In this document: positions 1 to 7,393 of the stretch, piece after piece
Position numbering within the stretch: the first letter of the stretch is position 1
Layout of the letters: every line of letters starts with the position of its first letter
Source: Streptomyces sp. NBC_00250
Lineage (GTDB): Bacteria; Actinomycetota; Actinomycetes; Streptomycetales; Streptomycetaceae
Reading direction: 5' to 3'
Assembly (NCBI RefSeq): GCF_036192275.1
Contig: NZ_CP108088.1
Span: 6,821,501-6,885,500 of the forward strand
DNA: 64,000 nt
Position numbers and translations under genes: made by a program
Notes under the pieces: model-generated
The model's database searches: none
Told to the model about the DNA's origin: nothing
The model's input: only the letters and a program-made list of their open reading frames with translations

Positions 1-756
1 CTGTCGGCGGGCGCCGCGCACGCCGACTCCGGCGCACAGGGCGCCGCGGTCGGCTCGCCGGGCGTCGGCTCCGGCAACACGGTTCAGCTGCCGGTGCACG
101 TGCCGGTCAACGTCTGCGGCAACACGGTCAGCGTCGTCGGCCTGCTCAACCCGGCCTTCGGCAACCGCTGTTCCAACCACTCCGCCGAGAAGGAGCCCGA
201 CGGCTACGGCTCGGAGGACGGCGGCGGGTCCCACAAGGACGAGCCGGGCACCCCGCGCGGCGGGGAGCAGGCCGGCGGTCACCACGGCGGCGGTCAGCAC
301 GGCGGCGGCTCCTCCGACGGCGGCTCGTCCAACGGCGGCGGGTCCACGGCCGAGACCCACGTCGCGGGATCTCCCGGCGTCCTCTCCGGGAACGGCCTCC
401 AGCTGCCCATCGACCTCCCGGTGAACGTCAGCGGGAACTCGGTCAACGTGGTCGGCATCCTCAACCCGGTCTTCGGCAACACCTCGGTCAACGGCCCCTC
501 GAAGCCCGAGCAGCCGATCGAGACGCCGACGCCCCGCCCGCAGACCCCCGTCCGGAACGTGCCGGTCCCGCAGACCGAGACCGAGACGGAGAAGCCGGCC
601 GCCCCGGCGCCCAAGCCGCAGGGTGGGACGAGCACGGTCGCGCTGGCCGCCACCGGTTCGGACAGCGTCGGTTACACGTCCGCCGCGAGCGCCGCGCTGC
701 TGCTCGGCGGAGCCCTGCTGTACCGTCGCGCGCGCCGCGCCGGAGACCAGGCCTGA
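1..756 (+). CDS. Long chaplin, sortase-anchored (5' end outside window)
   Basis: Cell-wall-anchored chaplin, a hydrophobic amyloid-forming surface protein of aerial hyphae and spores. The frame is open from base 1, so the signal peptide start lies upstream; the first visible residues (LSAGAAHADS) look like the end of a signal peptide with a cleavage site. There are two chaplin repeats, about bases 55-180 and 364-492, each with the GNxVxVPVxxPVNVxGN...LNPxFGN pattern. They are joined by a Gly/Ser/His-rich linker and followed by a Pro/Thr-rich stalk. The C-terminus has a LAATG sortase motif (about base 643), a hydrophobic segment and an Arg-rich tail, as in ChpA-C of S. coelicolor. Repeat 1 has the two usual cysteines (NVCGN, NRCSN); repeat 2 has serines or no cysteine at those places. 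Confidence 0.9.
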   Translation: MSAGAAHADSGAQGAAVGSPGVGSGNTVQLPVHVPVNVCGNTVSVVGLLNPAFGNRCSNHSAEKEPDGYGSEDGGGSHKDEPGTPRGGEQAGGHHGGGQHGGGSSDGGSSNGGGSTAETHVAGSPGVLSGNGLQLPIDLPVNVSGNSVNVVGILNPVFGNTSVNGPSKPEQPIETPTPRPQTPVRNVPVPQTETETEKPAAPAPKPQGGTSTVALAATGSDSVGYTSAASAALLLGGALLYRRARRAGDQA

Positions 757-780
757 GGGTCCCGACCACGCGGTCCGGCC

Positions 781-814
781 GACGCGCACTGACACCCGAG
801 CTGTCAGCCGCGTC
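781..814. terminator. Hairpin between convergent chaplin and DUF2293 gene
   Basis: Stem-loop with an inner CTGACA/TGTCAG pair and an outer GACGCG/CGCGTC pair around a 7-nt loop. It overlaps the stop codon of the minus-strand gene and follows the chaplin stop by 24 nt, so it could end both transcripts. No T-run. Confidence 0.5.
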
Positions 815-1493
815 CCCGGCCGAGGGCGCTCTCGCCACCGCGACGCCAGGCCCGGAGCACCGCCTCGATGGCGGGAGCAACCCTCGTCCGGGCCTGGTGC
901 CGAGGAACCCCCTGCATCAGCAAGGTGTCGTACGGCGTGTCGACATGGCGCACGGAGGCGCGCACGGCCGCCGTGACGGCGCCTCGGTCGAGCGAGCGGC
1001 CGGCCGCCGTGCGCCCCACCCGTCCACTGCCCTTCGCGGAGGCGTGGACGGCGATCTCCGTGGCCCGGTCCGCCGGGATGGACGGAAAGAGCCGCAGGAC
1101 CTCCGACCGGAGGACCTCGGTGATCTCCACGTCGAGCGCCGCGCGCCGTACCGCGTCCCTCGCCCGGCGCCTGGCCCGCGCCTCCGCGTCCGCCAGGCAG
1201 GACAGCTCCGCCTCGGCGAGTGCCGCCTCCTCGACGAGCAGGCCCTGACGCTCGTAGCGGGTGCGGCGCCTGTTGTGGCGTACGACCACCGCCCAGAGCG
1301 CGCTTCCCTCGCGGGCCCGGCGGGTGAGCGCCGTGTCGCCCCGGCGCAGGAAGACGAGATGCCCGAGGTCGGCGCAGTCCAGACAGACCGGGGAGTTGAA
1401 CTCGACGATCATCCGTTCGAGGGGGCCCTGCCGGCACTCCGAGCAGCGGCGGCGCTTGAGCGGCTCGACGACCACGGGCGCGACGAGATCCAT
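804..1493 (-). CDS. DUF2293 domain protein with N-terminal zinc-ribbon-like cysteines
   Basis: 229 aa, function unknown. The C-terminal half (from about residue 130, RLFPSIPADRATEIA, through VRHVDTPYDTLLM) matches my memory of DUF2293, found in actinobacteria and fungi. The N-terminus has CSEC and CLDC pairs about 20 residues apart, typical of a small zinc-binding ribbon. The middle is rich in Arg and Ala and probably helical. ATG start, 14 nt downstream of the stop of the upstream membrane protein gene, so the two are likely one operon. No catalytic motif is visible. Confidence 0.7.
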   Translation of the reverse strand: MDLVAPVVVEPLKRRRCSECRQGPLERMIVEFNSPVCLDCADLGHLVFLRRGDTALTRRAREGSALWAVVVRHNRRRTRYERQGLLVEEAALAEAELSCLADAEARARRRARDAVRRAALDVEITEVLRSEVLRLFPSIPADRATEIAVHASAKGSGRVGRTAAGRSLDRGAVTAAVRASVRHVDTPYDTLLMQGVPRHQARTRVAPAIEAVLRAWRRGGESALGRGRG

Positions 1494-1507
1494 GTCCGCG
1501 CCCCCGT

Positions 1508-1966
1508 TCAGCGGACGCCGGGCGCGGCGGCGGCGATGAACACGGCGAGCGCTTCCTTCGCCTCCGCCGAGCGGCGGGCGCGCTCGGCCTCTCCCTCCGC
1601 ATCGTGCATGCAGTGGGTCTGCTCGAACGCGGCCTCGGCCAGTCGGCGGACGTGCGGGTCGTCGCAGACCAACTGCACGCGGAAGAGGGCTTGGCGGGCG
1701 GCGGTGCGCTGCCGGTAGGAGGCGTGGCGGGACTCCTCGGCCTCCTCCGACCCCGGCTCCTCGTGCGTCCGGAACCAGCGGTCGTTCTGGCTGTGCCGGT
1801 AGTCGACGACCGCGCCCGCGTAGGCACTGTAGGTCGAGATCCGCTCCTGGCGGAGCTGCTCGGTCCGGGCCAGCGAGGCGGTGCGCTCGGTGGCCCGCCC
1901 CTGGAACCAGTGCGTCGCGATGACACCCAACAGGGTTCCCGCCACCGCTATCAGCGCCACATCCAT
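1508..1966 (-). CDS. Small single-pass membrane protein, unknown
   Basis: 152 aa from the ATG at 1966, chosen because GGGAGGG lies about 10 nt upstream; an in-frame ATG at 2002 would add 12 residues without a better ribosome site. One N-terminal hydrophobic segment (VALIAVAGTLLGVIATHWF) is followed by a charged, probably helical region. The overall pattern resembles short membrane-tethered helical proteins seen in Streptomyces; I do not recognise a family. It precedes the DUF2293 gene by 14 nt and is likely co-transcribed with it. Confidence 0.6.
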   Translation of the reverse strand: MDVALIAVAGTLLGVIATHWFQGRATERTASLARTEQLRQERISTYSAYAGAVVDYRHSQNDRWFRTHEEPGSEEAEESRHASYRQRTAARQALFRVQLVCDDPHVRRLAEAAFEQTHCMHDAEGEAERARRSAEAKEALAVFIAAAAPGVR

Positions 1967-2069
1967 GACCGGGCGCCCCCTCCCGTCCGCCGTCCTGTCC
2001 ATCGGCCCGAAGGATCTTCAGGCTCTCAGATCATGACAGTCGAGGGGGTGTCACGTCACGGTCGCCTGC

Positions 2070-3281
2070 TCACTGCCGGTAGCCGCTGAGGAAGCGGCCG
2101 ATGCGGCTGATCGCGGCGTCGAGGTCGTCGGCGTACGGCAGGGTCAGGATGCGGAAGTGGTCCGGGCGGGGCCAGTTGAATCCGGTGCCCTGGACGACCT
2201 GGATCTTCTCCCGCAGGAGCAGGTCGAGGACGAACTTCTCGTCGTCGTGGATCTTGTGCACGGCGGGGTCGAGGCGAGGGAAGGCGTACAGCGCCCCCTT
2301 CGGCTTCACACAGGAGACGCCCGGGATCTCGTTGAGCTTCTCCCAGGCCCGGTCGCGCTGTTCGCGCAGCCGGCCCCCGGGGGCGGTCAGCTCGTGGATC
2401 GACTGCCGGCCGCCGAGCGCGGCCTGGATGGCGTACTGGGCGGGGGCGTTGGGGCAGAGCCGCATGGAGGCCAGCATGGTGAGGCCCTCCAGATAGTTCC
2501 TGGCGTGCTGTTTCGGGCCGCTGACGACCAGCCAGCCGGAGCGGAAACCCGCCACCCGGTACGTCTTGGAGAGCCCGCCGAAGGTGAGGACGACCACGTC
2601 GGGGGCGAGGGAGGCGGCCGGGTAGTGGACGGCCTCGTCGTAGACGATCTGGTCGTAGATCTCGTCGGCGAAGACCATCAGGTGGTGACGGCGGGCGAGA
2701 TCGAGGATGCCCTCGACGATCTCCTTCGGATAGACCGCGCCGGTGGGGTTGTTGGGGTTGATGACGACGATGGCCTTGGTGCGGTCGGTGATCCTCGACG
2801 CCATGTCGTCGAGGTCCGGGTACCAGTCGGCGGACTCGTCGCACAGGTAGTGCACGGGCTTGCCGCCCGCGAGTGTGGTCACCGCCGTCCACAGCGGGTA
2901 GTCCGGGGCGGGTACGAGGATCTCGTCGCCGTCCTCCAGGAGGGCCTGGACGGCCATCGAGATCAGCTCGGACACGCCGTTGCCGAGGAAGACGTCGTCG
3001 ACGTCCACCTCCGGCACGCCCATGGACTGGTAGCGCTGGGCGACCGCGCGCCGGGCGGAGAGGATGCCGCGCGAGTCGGTGTATCCATGGGCCTTGGGGA
3101 GCATCCGGATCATGTCCTGGACGATCTCCTCGGGCGCCTCGAAGCCGAAGAGCGCCGGATTGCCGGTGTTGAGGCGCAGGACGCTGTGGCCCGCCTCCTC
3201 CAGCGCGTTGGCGTGCTCGATGACCGGGCCCCGGATCTCGTAACAGACCTCGCTCAGCTTGCTCGACTGCCGGAACTCCAT
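2070..3281 (-). CDS. Pyridoxal-phosphate aminotransferase, class I/II (AlaA-like)
   Basis: 403 aa fold-type I PLP enzyme. NPNNPTG at residues 175-181, FADEIYD with Asp206, the Schiff-base lysine in GGLSKTYR (Lys239) and FRSGW (Arg247, carboxylate binding) are all present. The length and N-terminus (SSKLSEVCYEIRGPV) match the AlaA/alanine-glutamate transaminase-like group, so transfer of an amino group between alanine or another amino acid and 2-oxoglutarate is likely; the exact substrate is inferred. Start at 3281 has GGGAGG 7 nt upstream. It is divergent from an HxlR-type regulator across a CTTGG/CCAAG operator, so probably controlled by it. Confidence 0.88.
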   Translation of the reverse strand: MEFRQSSKLSEVCYEIRGPVIEHANALEEAGHSVLRLNTGNPALFGFEAPEEIVQDMIRMLPKAHGYTDSRGILSARRAVAQRYQSMGVPEVDVDDVFLGNGVSELISMAVQALLEDGDEILVPAPDYPLWTAVTTLAGGKPVHYLCDESADWYPDLDDMASRITDRTKAIVVINPNNPTGAVYPKEIVEGILDLARRHHLMVFADEIYDQIVYDEAVHYPAASLAPDVVVLTFGGLSKTYRVAGFRSGWLVVSGPKQHARNYLEGLTMLASMRLCPNAPAQYAIQAALGGRQSIHELTAPGGRLREQRDRAWEKLNEIPGVSCVKPKGALYAFPRLDPAVHKIHDDEKFVLDLLLREKIQVVQGTGFNWPRPDHFRILTLPYADDLDAAISRIGRFLSGYRQ

Positions 3282-3315
3282 GTCCGACCTCCCCAAGTCC
3301 CCGGAATCAGTGTTG

Positions 3316-3341
3316 CTTGGTTTTACCAAGTTCGAGCTTGG
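3316..3341. promoter_or_regulatory. Candidate operator: CTTGG-N5-CCAAG-N6-CTTGG
   Basis: Three alternating half-sites form two overlapping inverted repeats between the divergent aminotransferase and HxlR genes. The third half-site overlaps the predicted -35 of the HxlR gene, so binding there would block it. This is the usual arrangement for an autoregulating winged-helix repressor. Confidence 0.6.
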
Positions 3342-3365
3342 AAAGTCCAACAACATGTCTAGACT
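3338..3365 (+). promoter_or_regulatory. Leaderless promoter of HxlR regulator
   Basis: -35 TTGGAA (3338-3343), 16-nt spacer, -10 TAGACT (3360-3365). The ATG at 3373 is 7 nt after the -10, so transcription should begin at or next to the start codon. Confidence 0.6.
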
Positions 3366-3372
3366 GCGTCGC

Positions 3373-4014
3373 ATGCCACGTCAGCCACGCCGCCGCAGCT
3401 ACGACCAGCACTGCGCCGCCGCGCGCGCCCTCGACCTCGTCGGCGACCGCTGGACCCTGCTCGTCGTCCGCGAACTCCTCGCCGGGCCGCGCCGCTACAC
3501 CGACCTCCACGCCGACCTCCCGGGCGTCAGCACCGACATGCTCGCCGGCCGCCTCAAGGACATGGAGAGCGCCGAGCTGGTCACCCGCCGCCGACTGCCC
3601 CCGCCCACCTCGGCGTTCGTGTACGAGCTCACCCCGCGCGGACGCGAGCTGCTGCCCGTGCTGCGCACCCTCGCCGCCTGGGGGGCGTCCGACCTGGGCG
3701 AGCCGCGGCCCACCGACGCCGTCCGCGCGCACTGGTACGCGATCCCGCTCCTCGGGGCACTCGCCGAACTGGGCGAGGGGGTCGTCCAGGTGACCCTGGA
3801 CGAGGGCGAGTTCCACGTACGAGTCGGGGGTGACGGAGCCGTGTCGTACGGGGACGGGGTGTACGGCGCCGGTACGGCGGAGGTGGCGGACGTCCGGCTG
3901 AGGACCGACACGGCGACCTGCCGGGCCCTCGCGGGCGGGGAGTCGACGCTCGCCGAGGCGGTCGAGTCGGGGCGCGCGGTGCTGGAACGGCCCGTGCGGG
4001 CCGCCCAGTCGTAG
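3373..4014 (+). CDS. HxlR-family winged-helix regulator with SCP2-like C-terminal domain
   Basis: 213 aa. The N-terminal ~110 residues are an HxlR domain: YDQHCAAARALDLVGDRWTLLVVRELLAGPRRYTDL, then a recognition-helix region (GVSTDMLAGRLKDME) and the wing. The C-terminal ~90 residues (VQVTLDEGEFHVRV...GESTLAEAVESGRAVLE) look like a small SCP2-type ligand-binding domain, a common partner in actinobacterial HxlR proteins. I chose the ATG at 3373 because it lies 7 nt after a good -10; the ATG at 3355 falls inside the promoter. It likely represses itself and the divergent aminotransferase gene and responds to a small hydrophobic ligand (inference). Confidence 0.85.
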   Translation: MPRQPRRRSYDQHCAAARALDLVGDRWTLLVVRELLAGPRRYTDLHADLPGVSTDMLAGRLKDMESAELVTRRRLPPPTSAFVYELTPRGRELLPVLRTLAAWGASDLGEPRPTDAVRAHWYAIPLLGALAELGEGVVQVTLDEGEFHVRVGGDGAVSYGDGVYGAGTAEVADVRLRTDTATCRALAGGESTLAEAVESGRAVLERPVRAAQS

Positions 4015-4033
4015 CCGGCTCCGGAACCGGCCA

Positions 4034-4101
4034 TCCCGGGCATCGGCCCGTCCCGGGCATCGGCCTGTCCCGGGCATCGGCCCGTCCCGGGTGTCAGCCC
4101 C
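4034..4101. repeat. Four tandem 17-bp repeats
   Basis: Unit TCCCGGGCATCGGCCCG at 4034-4050, 4051-4067 and 4068-4084, with a diverged fourth copy at 4085-4101 that runs over the stop codon of the minus-strand MerR gene. It lies between convergent genes. Confidence 0.85.
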
Positions 4102-4450
4102 GGTCCGACACCATGCCCAGGCTTCGCGCCAGCCGGTCCCGGGCCTCGGTCTGCGCCGCGATCCGCGCGTCGAGCACGGCCAGCCGCTCGCGGGCGATCT
4201 CCAGGCCGCGGGCGGACGGTGGGGCCGAGGGCACGTCGCCGTCCAGGCAGGACCGGAACGCGGACACGTCGTCCAGGGTGAGGCCGGCGTCCAGGAGGTA
4301 CCGGATGTTCGACACCCGCGTCACGGCGTCCTCGCCGTACACCCGGTATCCGTTGGCCGCGCGTTCCGACGCGATCAGCCCCGCCGTCTCGTAGTGGCGC
4401 AGGGCGCGCGGCGACACCCCGGTCCGTCGGGCCAGTTCACCGATGCGCAA
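4094..4450 (-). CDS. MerR-family transcriptional regulator
   Basis: 118 aa from a TTG start at 4450. With this start the protein begins MRIGELARRTGVSPRALRHYE, exactly the family pattern, and GAGGAGG lies 8 nt upstream. A GTG at 4480 that overlaps the SDR stop as GTGA is the alternative and would add 10 residues. The DNA-binding domain covers residues 1-70 and a C-terminal dimerisation coiled coil (ARERLAVLDARIAAQTEARDRLA) follows. No cysteine metal-sensing motif is present, so an organic effector is more likely. It is the downstream, translationally linked partner of the SDR gene. Confidence 0.85.
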   Translation of the reverse strand: MRIGELARRTGVSPRALRHYETAGLIASERAANGYRVYGEDAVTRVSNIRYLLDAGLTLDDVSAFRSCLDGDVPSAPPSARGLEIARERLAVLDARIAAQTEARDRLARSLGMVSDRG

Positions 4451-4476
4451 GGACGCCACCTCCTCGCTCAGTCGTA

Positions 4477-5229
4477 TCACGCGACCAGCGCACCCCCGTC
4501 GACGGGCAGGACCGTACCGGTCAGGAACGAGGCGTCGGGCGCCGCGAGCGAGGTGATCGCCCAGGCGACCTCCTCGGGACGGCCGATCCGGCCCAGCGGA
4601 ACGTGCGCGAGCTGCCAGGCCCGCAAGGCCGTCAGCTGCTCGGGGGAGAGGCCCATGTGGTCCGCGATCGGGGTCTCGATCGGGCCGGGGGCGACCGCCA
4701 CCACCCGGACGCCGTCGGGCGCGAGCTCCACCGCCCAGCAGCGGGTCAGGGTCTCCAGGGCGCTCTTGGTCGCGGGATAGACGGAGTTGGCCGGCCAGCC
4801 GCGCTGGCCGATCGTCGTCGTCACGTTCACCACGACGCCACGCGACGTCCGGAGCGCGGGGAGGGCGGCCTGGGTGAGGAGGACCGGAGCGACGAGGTTG
4901 GTCTCCAGGAGCGGGGCGATCACGGAACGGTCGAGGGTGCCGAGCGGGCCGCCGAGGGAGATCCCGGCGTTGTTGACGAGCACGTCGAGGCGGCCGTGGC
5001 CGGTCACGGCGGCGCGCACGATCTCCTCGGCCGCGCCGTCCGCCGTGATGTCCGCGACGAACGGGTGGATCCCGGGATGTCCTTCGGCGGTCTCCCGCAG
5101 CGGCTCGGCCCTGCGGCCGACGGCGAGGACCGTCGCCCCCTGCCGTGCGAAGGAGCGGGCGGCGGCCCGGCCGATGCCGGTGCCCGCACCGGTGATGACG
5201 ACGACCCTGGTGGGTGTGGTGGTGTCCAT
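4477..5229 (-). CDS. Short-chain dehydrogenase/reductase (SDR)
   Basis: 250 aa classical SDR. NAD(P)-binding TGAGTGIG near residue 13, NNAG near 89, catalytic Ser-Tyr-Lys with YPATK near 150, and a C-terminal LPVDGGAL typical of FabG-like enzymes. Substrate not predictable. It overlaps or abuts the MerR regulator gene, suggesting the oxidoreductase and its regulator respond to the same compound. The leader is short: ggtcaa at 5264-5269 reads as TTGACC on the minus strand and could be a -35, but no good -10 is visible, as is common for MerR-type promoters with suboptimal geometry. Confidence 0.88.
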   Translation of the reverse strand: MDTTTPTRVVVITGAGTGIGRAAARSFARQGATVLAVGRRAEPLRETAEGHPGIHPFVADITADGAAEEIVRAAVTGHGRLDVLVNNAGISLGGPLGTLDRSVIAPLLETNLVAPVLLTQAALPALRTSRGVVVNVTTTIGQRGWPANSVYPATKSALETLTRCWAVELAPDGVRVVAVAPGPIETPIADHMGLSPEQLTALRAWQLAHVPLGRIGRPEEVAWAITSLAAPDASFLTGTVLPVDGGALVA

Positions 5230-5285
5230 GGCGCTGATGGTCGAACAGTGACGCCAGTGACAAGGTCAAGCCGTGGTGTGCGGCG

Positions 5286-5702
5286 TCAGTGCTCGGGGGA
5301 GAGGAACTCGAGCCGGTTCGCGTGGCAGTCGGTGGTGTAGAAGCGCCGATGTCCCGGGAAGTTGTCGTCCCACGTCACCTCGACGCCCCGGGCGGTCAGA
5401 CGACCGGCCAGGCCGTCGATGTCGGCGACGAGGATGCCCGGGTGCCCCTTGCGGGACGGGCGGAAGTCCTCCTCGACCCCCAGGTGGATCTCCAACGCGT
5501 CCGAGCGCACCCACAGCCCGCCGCGGGCCGCGAGCACCGGAGGCTTCTGGATCTCGGTCATGCCCAGCACGTCCACATAGAATCGACGGCACACCTCCTC
5601 GTCGCCCGGCGGCAGGGCGAGCTGCACATGGTGCAGCCCGAGGCCGAAGGGCGAGGCCGCCCCCGTGGTCTCGTAGGGCAGTGGCTGCTGACGCCGACTC
5701 AT
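5286..5702 (-). CDS. VOC/glyoxalase-superfamily protein
   Basis: 138 aa single vicinal-oxygen-chelate module: GLHHVQLALPPG at the N-terminus, RFYVDVLGM, then LEIHLGV, HPGILVADIDGL and a C-terminal HANRLEFLSPEH. The first His and the last Glu (RLEF) are the usual metal-ligand positions. Actinobacterial proteins of this type are annotated as glyoxalase, extradiol dioxygenase-like or resistance proteins; sequence alone does not say which. Stands alone between a divergent and a minus-strand neighbour. Confidence 0.82.
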   Translation of the reverse strand: MSRRQQPLPYETTGAASPFGLGLHHVQLALPPGDEEVCRRFYVDVLGMTEIQKPPVLAARGGLWVRSDALEIHLGVEEDFRPSRKGHPGILVADIDGLAGRLTARGVEVTWDDNFPGHRRFYTTDCHANRLEFLSPEH

Positions 5703-5809
5703 GGGCGACGGATCCTCTCCTCCGCGGGGCCGTGCGGTCGTCGCCCGGCGCCGATCACAGTAATGCCGGGGGTGTCGGCCGGTGCACGTCAGGGGGAGCA
5801 GCGGGCAGG

Positions 5810-6454
5810 ATGAGCGGGATGCGATACGAGGCGATCACCTGGGAACGGCTGGCGGAGGCGCTCGCCCGACGGCTCGACGGGGCCGCTCCGGCCGAGGGGA
5901 GCGGCCGGCTCAAGGTCGCCGTCGACGGGCCGCCCGCCGCGCCCGGCGGCGAATTCGCCGAACTGCTTGCCGAGGCACTGCGGACACGCGGGCGCTCCGT
6001 CCTCGTCGCGGGGACCGGCGGCTTCCTGCGGCCCGCGTCGCTGCGGTACGAGTACGGGAAGCAGGACCCTGACTCGTACTACAGCGGGTGGACCGACACC
6101 GGGGCGCTGTGGCGGGAGGTCTTCGGACCGCTGGAGCCCGGTGGAACCGGGCGCGTGCTGCCCGATCTGTGGGACCCGGTGAAGGACCGCGCGACCCGCA
6201 GCCCTTACGTGACGCTGCCGCCCGGCGGGGTGCTCGTGCTGCACGGGCCCTTCCTGCTCGGCCACTGGTTCCCCTTCGACCTCACCGTGCACCTGCGGCT
6301 CTCGGCCGCCGCCCTCGCCCGGCGCACCGAGGAGGCCTGGACGCTGCCCGCCTTCGCCCGGTACGAGACGGAGGTCGACCCCGGCGGGACCGCCAACATC
6401 GTCGTGCGCGCCGACGACCCGCGCCACCCGGCCTGGACGGGGGACGTCTCCTAG
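5810..6454 (+). CDS. Uridine-kinase-like protein with degraded P-loop
   Basis: 214 aa. The overall layout follows the P-loop uridine/phosphoribulokinase-like proteins of actinobacteria: an opening strand LKVAVDG, then a helix, RSVLVAGTGGFLRPASLRYE, YYSGWTD, and VLVLHGPFLLGHWFPFDLTVHL near the end. Where the Walker A (GxxxxGKS/T) should be, residues 40-48 read GPPAAPGGE, with no Lys and no Ser/Thr. Either kinase activity is lost or the nucleotide is bound differently. Start at 5810 chosen for GGGGGAG 13 nt upstream; ATG at 5819 is possible. Confidence 0.7.
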   Translation: MSGMRYEAITWERLAEALARRLDGAAPAEGSGRLKVAVDGPPAAPGGEFAELLAEALRTRGRSVLVAGTGGFLRPASLRYEYGKQDPDSYYSGWTDTGALWREVFGPLEPGGTGRVLPDLWDPVKDRATRSPYVTLPPGGVLVLHGPFLLGHWFPFDLTVHLRLSAAALARRTEEAWTLPAFARYETEVDPGGTANIVVRADDPRHPAWTGDVS

Positions 6455-6478
6455 GGGAGGGCTCGCGGCCCGCCCCCG

Positions 6479-7393
6479 TCAGTCGCCCGTCAGCCCCTCC
6501 GGAGGTCTGCCGCCCACCACCGTGACCGCCTCCGCGCCCGCCCGGCAGCCCGCCTCGGCCGCCTTCGCCGGGTCCGCGCCCGCGAGCAGGGCCGCCAGGA
6601 AGGCCCCGGTGAAGGCGTCGCCCGCGCCGGTCGAGTCCACCGGCCGCACCGGAGGCGCCGTCACCCGCGCGGTGACCGCGCCGTCCTCGGCGACCAGGGC
6701 GCCCGCGGCCCCGAGGGTGACCACGACCAGCGGGAAACGGCGGCTCAACCCGGCCGCCGCCACCTCCGGTTCGGCGCAGCCGGTGAGCGACCGGGCCTCG
6801 TCGGCGTTGGGCAGCAGAACCTCGGCGCCGTCCGCCGCCGCCAGGAATCCGTCCACTCCCAGCTCCGCCAGGAACCCCGCCGAGGCCGGGTCCACGCTCA
6901 CCGGGACCCCCGCCTCCCGTGCGTCCCGCAGCGCCAGCCGGGCCGTCTCGCGGCTCGGCGCGGCGAAGAACAGATACCCGGAGAGATGCAGCCGGGCCAC
7001 GCCGTCGAGCAGGCCGGCCGACCAGTCGCCGGGGGAGAGGCGCAGGGCGGCGCCGCTGTCGGTCAGGAAGGTGCGCTCCGCCGAGGAGTCCACGAGTGCG
7101 ATCACGGTGGCCGTCGCCGCCTCCGCGTCCGGGACGAGCAGGGGGCGCACGCCCGCGCGCCGCAGCGCCCGCTCGTGCCAGCCGACCGCGTCCGTACCCA
7201 CCCGGCCGAGGAGCCGCACCTCGTCGCAGCCGGAACGCGCCGCCCAGCAGGCCGCGTTGGCCCCCGCACCGCCCGGGAGGGTCCGGATCTCCGCCGCCGT
7301 GTCCGTGGCGGGGGTCAGCGGGGTCCGGTGCCGGGCGACGACATCCGTGACCACGTCGCCGACGACGAGCAGCGCACCCGCCGCCCGGCTCAC
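6479..7393 (-). CDS. psuK: PfkB-family sugar kinase (probable pseudouridine kinase)
   Basis: 304 aa ribokinase-fold enzyme. PfkB signature 1 at TLPGGAGANAACWAAR and signature 2 at DSTGAGDAFTGAFLAAL, which holds the catalytic Asp. The GTG start at 7393 overlaps the psuG stop as GTGA, so the two are translationally coupled. Next to PsuG, phosphorylation of pseudouridine to pseudouridine 5'-phosphate is the expected role; the family alone would also allow ribokinase-type substrates. A single transcript with psuG would catabolise pseudouridine from RNA turnover to uracil and ribose 5-phosphate. Confidence 0.82.
   Translation of the reverse strand: MSRAAGALLVVGDVVTDVVARHRTPLTPATDTAAEIRTLPGGAGANAACWAARSGCDEVRLLGRVGTDAVGWHERALRRAGVRPLLVPDAEAATATVIALVDSSAERTFLTDSGAALRLSPGDWSAGLLDGVARLHLSGYLFFAAPSRETARLALRDAREAGVPVSVDPASAGFLAELGVDGFLAAADGAEVLLPNADEARSLTGCAEPEVAAAGLSRRFPLVVVTLGAAGALVAEDGAVTARVTAPPVRPVDSTGAGDAFTGAFLAALLAGADPAKAAEAGCRAGAEAVTVVGGRPPEGLTGD

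Noticed and set aside
2070..3374. Longer aminotransferase from ATG 3374
   Set aside because: The 31 extra residues come from the operator/promoter region; ATG 3281 has a GGGAGG site and matches the family N-terminus.
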